A DNA stretch of 7,446 bases from Phycisphaerae bacterium (GTDB taxonomy: Bacteria > Planctomycetota > Phycisphaerae > Phycisphaerales > SM1A02), in contig PKCT01000201.1 of the NCBI GenBank assembly GCA_002862325.1, positions 1-7,446 of the forward strand, in the 5' to 3' direction. Positions 1 to 7,446 of the stretch are shown piece by piece. A program made the translations under genes and the position numbers. Under the pieces are notes generated by a model that was not told the origin of the DNA, did not search any database, and saw only the letters and a program-made list of their open reading frames with translations. Positions within the stretch are counted from its first letter, which is position 1. Each line of letters opens with the position of its first letter.

Positions 1-44
1 GGTCGGTCGTGGCGATCGTGCTGGGCGTCCGATCCGGGACCGGC

Positions 45-812
45 ATGACCTCCACCTTCATCATCGGAGCCCTGGTGCTCGCCATCGTCGCGATCCTCGT
101 CGGTATCCATGGCCATCGACGACGCGTTCCCCTCGACCGGGTCGCCGGTCGGCTGTTCGAAGGTCGATTCGAATCCACCTGTCCATTCTGCGGTGGCGAT
201 CCCTTCACCGAGGAACGCTGCTGCCACCGTTTTCCCGTGGGTTGGTCGTCACTGGACCTCTACGGCTTCTGGCATGAGTTCGCAACGCCGTACGCGACGC
301 CAGGACGCCCGGGTGCCGCGAAGATTCTCCGCGGCCTGCTGGCGACGGACCAGGCCACGGCCCAGATCAATTCCGAGACGGAAGCCTGGTGGCGATGCCG
401 GGGACCGATGGCCACTTCGGTATCCCATCCAAAATCGAACCTCGGCCTTCAACGTGGCATTCGTCTTCTGTTTCGACATCGTGCTTCGGCGAAGCTGCTG
501 GCGACCCTGGCCGCCCTGATCTTCTTTGTCTGGATGCTGCTCAACGGGACGTTCAATGAGTCGGGTGCGACCATCATCGTGATTCTGGTGCTCACCTGGA
601 TGCTCTTCTCCTACGTCCGGAGCTGGCGTCGCAAGGCACCCATCGGGGACCCCACCCGCCCCCGCTGTCGACGATGCCGACACCTCCTGCATCCCCCCTT
701 TCCCGATCGATGCACCGAATGCGGGGAGGATCTCGCCGCCTGGGACTCGATCACCTTCAACCCCGACGAACCCGTCATCCAGACGTCGACCACACGGGCC
801 ACAAACGCCTGA
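45..812 (+). CDS. Zinc-ribbon membrane protein of unknown function
   Basis: I do not recognise a named family. From the ATG at 45 it encodes 255 residues: an N-terminal membrane helix (about residues 3-22), a cysteine cluster (CPFC at 46-49, then CC at 59-60), a soluble middle, two hydrophobic helices (about 149-168 and 173-192), and a C-terminal four-cysteine motif (C208xxC211 ... C223xxC226, ending RCTECGED). The second motif resembles the rubredoxin/zinc-ribbon knuckle common in planctomycete membrane proteins, so metal binding at the membrane is inferred. The start is uncertain. The ATG has GGGAC five bases upstream, but the frame stays open to the left edge through a GTG at 9, and codons 9-44 also prefer G/C in third position, so the gene may begin at 9 or outside the window. 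The TGA at 810-812 is clear. The downstream neighbour, the epimerase gene, is convergent, so no operon partner is visible. Confidence 0.75.
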   Translation: MTSTFIIGALVLAIVAILVGIHGHRRRVPLDRVAGRLFEGRFESTCPFCGGDPFTEERCCHRFPVGWSSLDLYGFWHEFATPYATPGRPGAAKILRGLLATDQATAQINSETEAWWRCRGPMATSVSHPKSNLGLQRGIRLLFRHRASAKLLATLAALIFFVWMLLNGTFNESGATIIVILVLTWMLFSYVRSWRRKAPIGDPTRPRCRRCRHLLHPPFPDRCTECGEDLAAWDSITFNPDEPVIQTSTTRATNA

Positions 813-962
813 ACCGGTTTTTCGCCGCCGATCTCGCCCCCGGAGATGCCGGTCGAGTTCGACGACGCGGGCGATCCGATCCTGATCCCCCACACCTGGC
901 GGCGATCCCTGATTCGGACCGTGACCACGACGCCGTCGACGAAATGATCTTGAGCGTCGACG
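813..962. other. Gap between convergent genes, no clear terminator
   Basis: These 150 bases separate the zinc-ribbon gene from the epimerase gene, which face each other. Apart from the 33-codon ORF I see only a small GTCGA/TCGAC inverted repeat near 850-865 and a T5 run at 818-822 without a preceding stem. Neither is a convincing intrinsic terminator for either strand. Confidence 0.5.
846..947 (+). CDS. Possible 33-residue small ORF after the zinc-ribbon gene
   Basis: An ATG at 846 opens 33 codons ending in TGA at 945-947, in the same frame as the preceding gene and 33 bases past its stop. About nine in ten third positions are G or C, as in the real genes nearby, and the frame from 813 to 845 is also open. 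GGAG lies directly against the ATG, too close for a normal ribosome site. It could be a small gene, a C-terminal piece cut off by a nonsense change in the upstream gene, or chance in GC-rich DNA. No family resemblance is seen. Confidence 0.2.
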   Translation: MPVEFDDAGDPILIPHTWRRSLIRTVTTTPSTK

Positions 963-1988
963 TCAATCCGATCTCGAGGCGGTCCAGGCCCGCCACCAGT
1001 CGACGAAGGTCGGAATCCCCACCTCGACCGGCGTCGTGGGCTCCCAGCCGAACTCGCGACGCATCGGGCCGACGTCCGCGGCGCTGGCCTCGACGTCGCC
1101 CGGCTGCTTGGGAAGCAGGACCGTCTCCGCCTTCCGATCGAGCGCCTGCTCGATCAGCTCGACGTATTTCAGCAGGTCGACGTTGGTGTCGTTGCCGAGG
1201 TTGTAGAGTCGGAAGGGGGCGTCGCTCCGATCTGGTCTCGGGTGAGTTGGATCGAAGTCGGGATCGGGTGTGGCCGGACGATCCATTACGCGCAGCACCC
1301 CGTCGACCACGTCGTCGATCCACGTGAAATCCCGCCGGTGCCGGCCCTCGTTGTAGAGCTCGATGGGTCGACCGGCCTCGATCGCTTCGGCGAACCTCCA
1401 CAACGCCATGTCCGGACGCCCCCAGGTGCCGTACACGCTGAAGAACCGAAGTCCGGTGGTCGGGATGCCGTAGAGACGGGCGTAGCCGTGCGCCATGAGC
1501 TCCCCACTGCGCTTGGTCGCCGCGTAGAGCGACAGCGGATGGTCGACGGGATGATCGGTCGCAAACGGGAGAATCTCGTTGCCGCCGTACACCGAGCTGC
1601 TGCTGGCGAACACGAGGTGTTTGCACTCGATCGACCGGGCGAGTTCGAGAATCGAAAGCTGCGCGGCCAGATTGGAGTCGAGGTAGTCGAAGGGACGATC
1701 GATCGAGTGACGAACCCCGGCCTGTGCCGCCAGATGCACCACCCGATCCACCCCAAGATCCACCCCGCGATCGCGGAGCGCCTCCACCGACGCGCGATCG
1801 GCGAGATCGATGCGCTCGAACTCGAAGCCATCATGCTCTCGAAGACGATCGACTCTGGCTTCCTTCAGCCGAGGATCGTAGTAGTGGTTCATCGAATCGA
1901 TGCCGATCACCCGATCGCCGCGCTGCAACAGCGCCAGCCCGACATGGTGTCCGATGAAGCCCGCTATGCCGGTGACGAGGATCGCCAA
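963..1988 (-). CDS. NAD-dependent UDP-glucuronate 4-epimerase-type enzyme
   Basis: This is an extended short-chain dehydrogenase of 341 residues, the usual length for the family. The Rossmann glycine motif GIAGFIG is at 7-13, the ribose-binding Asp at 31, HLAAQAGVRHS at 85-95, the active-site serine region SSSVYG at 130-135, and the catalytic pair Y155xxxK159. The segment NHYYDPRLKEAR (34-45) and the later TTGLRFFSVYG, RDFTW and QPGDV motifs are typical of enzymes interconverting UDP-glucuronate and UDP-galacturonate. That precise substrate is inferred from family resemblance; UDP-GlcNAc or UDP-Glc epimerases are close relatives. The product would feed cytoplasmic synthesis of surface polysaccharide. 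The start is TTG at 1988: an in-frame TGA lies two codons upstream and any later start would destroy the nucleotide-binding motif. No other glycan genes are in the window, and it is transcribed alone, divergently from the DUF4139 gene. Confidence 0.94.
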   Translation of the reverse strand: MAILVTGIAGFIGHHVGLALLQRGDRVIGIDSMNHYYDPRLKEARVDRLREHDGFEFERIDLADRASVEALRDRGVDLGVDRVVHLAAQAGVRHSIDRPFDYLDSNLAAQLSILELARSIECKHLVFASSSSVYGGNEILPFATDHPVDHPLSLYAATKRSGELMAHGYARLYGIPTTGLRFFSVYGTWGRPDMALWRFAEAIEAGRPIELYNEGRHRRDFTWIDDVVDGVLRVMDRPATPDPDFDPTHPRPDRSDAPFRLYNLGNDTNVDLLKYVELIEQALDRKAETVLLPKQPGDVEASAADVGPMRREFGWEPTTPVEVGIPTFVDWWRAWTASRSD

Positions 1989-2022
1989 GTGTCAGAGTTC
2001 CAGGGGTTTTCGGAAATACCCG

Positions 2023-2051
2023 ATCGTACGGACCGTTCCATCCGGGACCAA
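2023..2051 (-). promoter_or_regulatory. Candidate sigma70-type promoter of the epimerase gene
   Basis: On the minus strand TTGGTC (2046-2051) and TACGAT (2023-2028) are separated by exactly 17 bases. This would place transcription start near 2016 and a leader of about 28 bases before the TTG start at 1988. The -10 element matches the consensus at four of six positions, the -35 at three. The leader has only a weak GGA as ribosome site. This is pattern matching alone, and planctomycete promoters are poorly defined. Confidence 0.3.
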
Positions 2052-2147
2052 CCACCACAGTCCATTCGGGGGACTGGCTTGTGGCCAGCCGTACAACCCG
2101 TCAGAGTACCCGCCAGAGAGGCGACCGCATCGGACGTCTCCACTTCT

Positions 2148-2151
2148 GGAG
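2148..2151 (+). promoter_or_regulatory. Ribosome binding site GGAG deciding the DUF4139 start
   Basis: GGAG sits seven bases before the ATG at 2159, an ideal spacing, and favours that start over the GTG at 2081. The GTG also has a G-rich stretch (2068-2073) at similar spacing, so the choice is not absolute. The 26 codons between the two starts use more A/T-ending and rarer codons (AGA, CGT, ACA, AGT) than the gene proper, which argues that they are not coding. Confidence 0.55.
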
Positions 2152-2158
2152 CTCTATC

Positions 2159-3682
2159 ATGTCGATTCCAGCCCTCGTCGCCTCGACCCTCCTCGTCACC
2201 AGCGCGGCCACCACGAGTGTCGAGAAGACGCCCCAGGTGTCCATCACGATCTACTCGACCGCCGATCCCGCCGGGTTCGATCCGCAACGGTACGTCGCCC
2301 AACAACGAAACGGCTTCGATCCCAACGCGGCCTGGCAGGTTCCCGGATTCGGTGTGGTCAAACAGCTGAAGACGTTCGATCTCAAGCCGGGTCGGAACAC
2401 CGTTGCCTTCACCGACGTCGCGGCCTTCCTCGACCCTACCACCGTCGGCTTCACGGATCTGACGGATCCCAAGACGAGCATTCTCGAGCAGTCGTTCCAG
2501 TTCGATCTCGTCAGCCCGTCGAAGCTCCTCGAGCGATATCTCGATCGTCGGATCAAGGCGGTCGTCGCGAACGGAGACCAGAAGCGAATCGTGGAAGGCG
2601 ATCTTCTCTCCTCGAACCAGGGTCGACTGGTCCTCAGAACCGACGAGGGGCTGGAGATCCTCGACAGCTCCTCCGCCCAGATCAGTCTGCCCGAGCTTCC
2701 GGAAGGCTTCCTCACTCGCCCGACCCTCGTCTGGGATCTGCTCGCCAACGACGGCGGTGAACACGAGATCAGGACGACCTACCAGACCGCGGGACTCACC
2801 TGGCGCGCCGACTACAACCTCGTGATCAACCAGGACGATACGGCGGCGGATCTCACCGCGTGGGTCACACTGTTGAATCTCTCGGGCATCAGCTATCCAG
2901 ACGCCCAGCTCAAGCTCGTCGCCGGCGACGTCCAGCGGATCGCACCGAAGAGGAACGTGGTCACGGGTTATGGAGGTGGCCGCAGAACCCTCGCCATGAA
3001 GCCGGACACCTTTGCGGGATTCGAGGAGCAGTCGTTCTTCGAATACCACCTCTACACCCTCCCCCGCACGACGACTGTGGTGAACAACAGCAGTCAGCAG
3101 CTCGCACTCTTTCCGACCGTGCAGAACGCGAAGATCTCGAAGGAATTGCTGTATCAACCCACCCGCTCCGGTCGTTTCGACCGGACTCCATACATCGACC
3201 AGAATTTCGTGATGTCCGGCGCGAACGACATCGGGGTGTTCGTGTCCTTCAAGAACACGGAGAAGAACCAACTCGGTATGCCCCTCCCAAAGGGGCGGAT
3301 CCGTGCGTACAAGCAGGATCCGAAGGACGGAACCCTCGAGTTCATCGGCGAGGACATGATCGACCACACCCCTCGAAACGAGACGGTTCGAATCAAGCTC
3401 GGCAACGCGTTCGACGTGGTCGGAGAACGAAAGGTCGTCGACTTCAAGGTCGACAGCGCCGCCAGGACCATGTCGGAGACGATCGAGCTCGAAGTCAGGA
3501 ATCAGAAGAAGACGGTCGCCACCGTAGTCGTCCGGGAACACCTCTACCGCTGGCGAAACTGGAAGATCGACAAGAGAAATCTCCCCTTCGAGCGGGTCAA
3601 TGCCAACACGGTCGAGTGGCGGCTCGAGATCGCCCCCGAGAGCTCCGCCACCGTCCGCTACCAGGTTGACTACTCGTGGTGA
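2159..3682 (+). CDS. Exported DUF4139 domain-containing protein
   Basis: The 507-residue product begins with a hydrophobic segment (about 3-18, ending near SAATT), likely a signal peptide, followed by a soluble beta-rich protein. The middle and C-terminal parts match the DUF4139 family: GLTWRADYNLVINQD (212-226), the ADLTAWVTLLNLSG stretch (229-243), KLVAGDV (252-258), SFFEYHLYTLPRTTT (292-306), then a long C-terminal half ending in YQVDYSW. The family's biochemical role is unknown; members are usually secreted or periplasmic, and no catalytic residues can be assigned. The signal peptide from this start lacks basic residues at its N-terminus; starting at the GTG at 2081 would add a strongly basic leader, so that alternative stays open. 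The last 13 bases overlap the 3' end of the convergent rsmA gene. No operon partner is seen on this strand. Confidence 0.92.
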   Translation: MSIPALVASTLLVTSAATTSVEKTPQVSITIYSTADPAGFDPQRYVAQQRNGFDPNAAWQVPGFGVVKQLKTFDLKPGRNTVAFTDVAAFLDPTTVGFTDLTDPKTSILEQSFQFDLVSPSKLLERYLDRRIKAVVANGDQKRIVEGDLLSSNQGRLVLRTDEGLEILDSSSAQISLPELPEGFLTRPTLVWDLLANDGGEHEIRTTYQTAGLTWRADYNLVINQDDTAADLTAWVTLLNLSGISYPDAQLKLVAGDVQRIAPKRNVVTGYGGGRRTLAMKPDTFAGFEEQSFFEYHLYTLPRTTTVVNNSSQQLALFPTVQNAKISKELLYQPTRSGRFDRTPYIDQNFVMSGANDIGVFVSFKNTEKNQLGMPLPKGRIRAYKQDPKDGTLEFIGEDMIDHTPRNETVRIKLGNAFDVVGERKVVDFKVDSAARTMSETIELEVRNQKKTVATVVVREHLYRWRNWKIDKRNLPFERVNANTVEWRLEIAPESSATVRYQVDYSW

Positions 3683-4512
3683 CCGCGTGACCCGACGAAT
3701 CCGTCGCCGATGATCCGGTAGAGCGAGACGAACTCCTCCGGCGAGAACGACTCCGGCCTTCGGGTCGGGTCGATCTCGTCCGGGACCGGAAGATCCAGTC
3801 TGGCCAACGAGGCACCGATCTGCTTTCGCCTCGTCCGGAACAGCTCGGCGACCAGATCGACGAACCGCTCACGATCGCCCTCGAACGGCGTTTCGGAGCG
3901 TCGAATCCGAACGACCGAGCTCGTCACCTTCGGCGCGGGCCAGAAGCAGCCCGGAGGAACGTCTCCGATTCGCTCGACCCGCCCGAACACCGCGGCCACG
4001 ACCGAAATCAGACCGTAGGTCCGATCGCCCGGGGGTGCCGCCAGCCGTGCAGCAACTTCCTTCTGGATCAGAACCACCTGCCCCCGGCACCGTGGGCGTC
4101 GAATCAGAAGATCCATCATCAACGGGGTCGCCGACTGATACGGCAGATTCGCCACGAGCTGAAACTCGCGATCGCCGAGCATGGCCACGAGCTTCGGCGT
4201 CAATCGACGCTGCCGGTCCAGACAGTCGCCTTGATAGAGAGAGAGTCGATCGCCGAATCTTTCCGAAATGATCGACGCCATGTCTCGATCGAGCTCGCAC
4301 GCGATCACCTCCGCCGCGGCCGCGAGAAGCTCGCCCGTGAGGGTCCCCGTCCCGGGACCGATCTCCAGAACCACGTCTCCGGACCGGACCTCGGCTGCTT
4401 CCACGATGCGCCGAAGCTGGTTGTGATCGTGCAGGAAATTCTGGCCCAGACGATGCTTCGGCCGTATCCCTCGCGTCTCGAGCAGGGATCGAATCTCGCT
4501 GAGCGTCTGCAT
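3670..4512 (-). CDS. rsmA: 16S rRNA dimethyladenosine transferase RsmA (KsgA)
   Basis: RsmA transfers four methyl groups from S-adenosylmethionine to two adjacent adenines in the 3'-terminal helix of 16S rRNA during late small-subunit assembly. The 280-residue product is of normal length and carries all expected motifs: KHRLGQNFL (19-27), the SAM-binding LEIGPGTGTLT (49-59), the acidic ribose-binding residue in CELD (E73), the catalytic NLPY (122-125), and the FWPAPKVTSSVV segment (190-201), followed by the small helical C-terminal domain. The ATG at 4512 lies 15 bases after the stop of the RsbW-like gene, and a GAGG at 4526-4529 overlaps that stop, so translation may be coupled, although its 13-base spacing is long. 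It is the last gene of the minus-strand cluster. Its stop TAG (3670-3672) lies inside the end of the convergent DUF4139 gene. Confidence 0.97.
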   Translation of the reverse strand: MQTLSEIRSLLETRGIRPKHRLGQNFLHDHNQLRRIVEAAEVRSGDVVLEIGPGTGTLTGELLAAAAEVIACELDRDMASIISERFGDRLSLYQGDCLDRQRRLTPKLVAMLGDREFQLVANLPYQSATPLMMDLLIRRPRCRGQVVLIQKEVAARLAAPPGDRTYGLISVVAAVFGRVERIGDVPPGCFWPAPKVTSSVVRIRRSETPFEGDRERFVDLVAELFRTRRKQIGASLARLDLPVPDEIDPTRRPESFSPEEFVSLYRIIGDGFVGSRGHHE

Positions 4513-4527
4513 GTCGGATGAATCGCC

Positions 4528-4980
4528 TCAACCCGCGGGCCTGAAGACCATCTCGACCCGGTTTCCGGGGGCGACGATCGAGACGTCGGTCATGTAGGCC
4601 CGCATCAACATGATGCCACGCCCGGATGGGATCTCGAGATTGGCTTCCTCGGTCGGATCGGGGACGGCGTCGGGATCGAAGCCGCACCCTTCGTCCTCGA
4701 CCGCGATCCAGACCTTCTCGTCGGAAATCTTGAACTCCACAGTGACGACCTTTTCGGGGTCCTCGCCGTTTCCATGCCGAAAGGCGTTCGCAACGGCCTC
4801 CTCCAGCGCTAGACGGACAGCGAAGGTGGACGCCTCGTCGTAACCCGCGTGGCGAATACCGTCGACCACCGCCCTCTGGAGGCTGTCGAGCTCCGTCCGA
4901 ACGTCATGGAGCACCACGACCCCACTTCGGGAAGAATCCGAATCTCTCCGTTCGTCGTGATGCCCTGGCGATTCTGCCAT
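4528..4980 (-). CDS. RsbW/SpoIIAB-like anti-sigma factor serine kinase
   Basis: This 150-residue protein is a GHKL-type ATPase of the anti-sigma family. The N box EAVANAFRHG is at 61-70 with the Mg-binding Asn at 65, the G1 box DEGCGFD at 96-102, and the G2 box SGRGI at 119-123. In known partner-switching systems such a protein binds a sigma factor, and also binds and phosphorylates an anti-anti-sigma protein on a serine. The gene directly upstream encodes just such a STAS protein (39-base gap), which supports that role. About 25 N-terminal residues are charged and probably disordered. The ATG at 4980 has GGGA about six bases upstream. No sigma factor gene is adjacent, so the target lies elsewhere; the protein could also regulate something other than a sigma factor. 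rsmA follows after 15 bases. Confidence 0.92.
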   Translation of the reverse strand: MAESPGHHDERRDSDSSRSGVVVLHDVRTELDSLQRAVVDGIRHAGYDEASTFAVRLALEEAVANAFRHGNGEDPEKVVTVEFKISDEKVWIAVEDEGCGFDPDAVPDPTEEANLEIPSGRGIMLMRAYMTDVSIVAPGNRVEMVFRPAG

Positions 4981-5019
4981 GAGTATCCCGTGACCAGTTG
5001 GGGAAGGGAGGCCCGCCGT

Positions 5020-5379
5020 TCAGGAGAACGCGGACATCGCTTCGGCAGAGGTGTCGTAGATCTGGAACATCTGATCGAGCCTGGTGATCCGGAACACTTC
5101 GAGAATCTGCTCGTTGATGTCGGAGAGCCGCAACTGCCCCCCCTTGGAGCCGACCCTGTTGCTCGCCGTGATCAAAACGCCAAGCGCCGCCGACGAGAGA
5201 TGCTCGACGTTCTCGAAGCAGATGACGAGCTTCGGCTCATCCATCGCGTCGACCACGTGGTTCAAACCCTCACCGATGAGCTGAATGTTCGCCTCGTCGA
5301 GGATGTTCCGCTCGATGAAGTCGATGCGGATGATGCCGTCGTGGTCGGTGGTCTTCAGACCTGCCGTCGCTAGATCCAT
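5020..5379 (-). CDS. STAS-domain anti-anti-sigma factor (RsbV/SpoIIAA-like)
   Basis: The 119-residue product is a single STAS domain of typical length. The core strand-helix unit LVICFENVEHLSSAALGVLI (51-70) aligns with the DSSGLGV segment of SpoIIAA, placing S63 at the position of the phosphorylated serine (Ser58 of SpoIIAA). The usual Asp before it is replaced by S62, and the following Ser-Gly by Ala-Ala, so phosphorylation is plausible but the site is atypical. In the family, the unphosphorylated form releases a sigma factor from its kinase inhibitor. The open frame extends much further upstream, but the ATG at 5379 has GGAG at 5387-5390 with a seven-base spacer, and STAS homology begins there; the upstream part overlaps the terminator and the secretin gene. 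It is the first gene of the STAS/RsbW/rsmA cluster. Confidence 0.93.
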   Translation of the reverse strand: MDLATAGLKTTDHDGIIRIDFIERNILDEANIQLIGEGLNHVVDAMDEPKLVICFENVEHLSSAALGVLITASNRVGSKGGQLRLSDINEQILEVFRITRLDQMFQIYDTSAEAMSAFS

Positions 5380-5386
5380 GGGAATA

Positions 5387-5390
5387 CTCC
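5387..5390 (-). promoter_or_regulatory. Ribosome binding site of the STAS gene
   Basis: GGAG on the minus strand, seven bases before the ATG at 5379, fixes the start of the anti-anti-sigma gene well inside a longer open frame. Confidence 0.7.
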
Positions 5391-5405
5391 AAAATAGACC
5401 CTCCC

Positions 5406-5434
5406 AGCCTACGACTTCAGGGGACTCCAGGCAA
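5406..5434 (-). promoter_or_regulatory. Weak candidate promoter of the STAS/RsbW/rsmA cluster
   Basis: On the minus strand TTGCCT (5429-5434) and TAGGCT (5406-5411) are spaced by 17 bases. Transcription would start near 5399, giving a leader of about 20 bases. The -35 matches at four of six positions but the -10 at only three. The position between the secretin terminator and the first gene is sensible, but the evidence is weak. Confidence 0.2.
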
Positions 5435-5450
5435 CCAAGCGCGAGTGGGA

Positions 5451-5499
5451 CCAAGACAACTGCCGCGTGCTCGAAGGCACGCGGCAGTCTGTGTCTTGG
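5451..5499 (-). terminator. Bipartite hairpin terminator downstream of the secretin gene
   Basis: A perfect 11-base stem, CTGCCGCGTGC (5460-5470) and GCACGCGGCAG (5477-5487), encloses a six-base loop. An outer eight-base stem, CCAAGACA (5451-5458) and TGTCTTGG (5492-5499), flanks it. In the minus-strand direction the inner stem is followed by TTGTCTTGG, moderately T-rich. It lies 23 bases past the secretin stop and before the STAS leader, the right place to separate the two units. The U tract is imperfect, so efficiency is uncertain. Confidence 0.75.
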
Positions 5500-5521
5500 G
5501 TGTGATGGCCGGATTTGGCAG

Positions 5522-7303
<1,782 letters not shown>

Positions 7304-7446
7304 CTCGCCAGCCGCCGATTGCGGGGCCGCTCAAGGCGAGACCCCTGCGGGCTACGCCCCTGCGGGTCCAGGGGGTGCAAATGCACGTGCTTGCCCATCC
7401 CAGTTGCTCGCTCGCTCCTCAGGTGCTTCTTGGAGCTCATATTTGC
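7304..7446. other. Junction upstream of the truncated secretin
   Basis: The secretin frame can be followed only to a TGA at 7331-7333. Beyond that I see no secretin-like coding, but a cluster of palindromes: the REP-like unit, GTGCA/TGCAC (7375-7379 and 7382-7386), the eight-base palindrome GCACGTGC (7383-7390), and GCAAAT (7377-7382) mirrored by ATTTGC at the window edge (7441-7446). A 46-codon arginine-rich minus-strand ORF (7300-7440) crosses it; I do not accept it as a gene. Confidence 0.5.
7340..7368. repeat. REP-like imperfect palindrome with duplicated 10-mer
   Basis: GACCC (7340-7344) pairs with GGGTC (7364-7368), and GGGC (7349-7352) with GCCC (7356-7359) around a three-base loop, giving an interrupted hairpin. 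The same stretch contains a direct repeat, CCCCTGCGGG at 7342-7351 and 7357-7366. Such small GC-rich palindromes are often dispersed extragenic repeats, but copy number cannot be judged from one window. Confidence 0.5.

Larger units (their letters stand above)
1989..2158. promoter_or_regulatory. Divergent intergenic region with inverted repeats
   Basis: This 170-base stretch must hold the promoters of the epimerase (-) and DUF4139 (+) genes. It contains a six-base inverted repeat, CAGTCC (2058-2063) and GGACTG (2071-2076), with a seven-base loop, directly followed by CTGGC (2074-2078)/GCCAG (2084-2088). Either could be a regulator site, but nothing identifies one. I saw no convincing plus-strand promoter. 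Confidence 0.4.

Noticed and set aside
850..861. GTCGA/TCGAC inverted repeat as a terminator between the convergent genes
   Set aside because: The loop would be only two bases, the stem five, and no T tract follows.
775..1626. A 283-codon minus-strand open frame, arginine-rich
   Set aside because: It is a shifted frame of the epimerase gene on the same strand; its low-complexity Arg-rich translation is typical of out-of-frame GC-rich DNA.
1242..2369. A 375-codon plus-strand open frame across the epimerase gene
   Set aside because: The opposite strand encodes a full epimerase with all catalytic motifs; this frame also runs into the DUF4139 gene and shows no domain.
1964..3541. A 525-codon open frame on the minus strand across the DUF4139 gene
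   Set aside because: It is a complementary shadow. The plus strand carries a recognisable DUF4139 protein with a signal-like start and ribosome site, and the antisense translation shows no family motif.

Overview
The window is GC-rich bacterial DNA. It most resembles a planctomycete, perhaps of the Phycisphaerae. This is inferred from gene style, not from a marker gene: a membrane protein carrying the 'CxxC...RCxECG' zinc ribbon common in that phylum, a planctomycete-like secretin with a glycine linker, and strong G/C preference at third codon positions. No mobile element, CRISPR array, tRNA or rRNA was recognised.

Layout from left to right. (1) About 45-812 (+): an unrecognised membrane protein with two cysteine clusters and three predicted helices. 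(2) 813-962: a short gap holding an in-frame 33-codon ORF (846-947) with coding-like third positions. (3) 963-1988 (-): a sugar-nucleotide epimerase of the UDP-glucuronate 4-epimerase type, with a forced TTG start. (4) 1989-2158: a divergent promoter region. (5) 2159-3682 (+): an exported DUF4139 protein whose last 13 bases overlap, tail to tail, the end of (6) rsmA (3670-4512, -). (7) rsmA is the last gene of a minus-strand cluster reading STAS anti-anti-sigma factor (5020-5379), RsbW-like anti-sigma kinase (4528-4980), rsmA. (8) 5380-5521: leader of that cluster plus a strong bipartite hairpin, the probable terminator of (9) a secretin gene (5522-7303, -). The secretin has a 42-residue glycine-rich linker and appears to have lost its normal N-terminus. 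(10) 7304-7446: the abrupt junction upstream of the secretin, holding a stop codon in the secretin frame, a REP-like imperfect palindrome and a duplicated 10-mer.

The STAS and RsbW-like proteins form a textbook partner-switching pair: the kinase binds and silences a sigma factor until dephosphorylated STAS protein displaces it. No sigma factor or phosphatase is encoded here, so those parts must lie elsewhere. Linkage of this pair to the ribosomal RNA methyltransferase gene suggests co-transcription. The epimerase (surface polysaccharide precursors), the DUF4139 protein (probably periplasmic) and the secretin (outer-membrane channel) all concern the cell envelope, but nothing in the sequence ties them into one pathway.

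I did not find a clear new multi-gene system. The observations most worth a second look are the secretin's truncated 5' end with its repeat-bearing junction, its glycine tract, and the compact STAS/RsbW/rsmA cluster.
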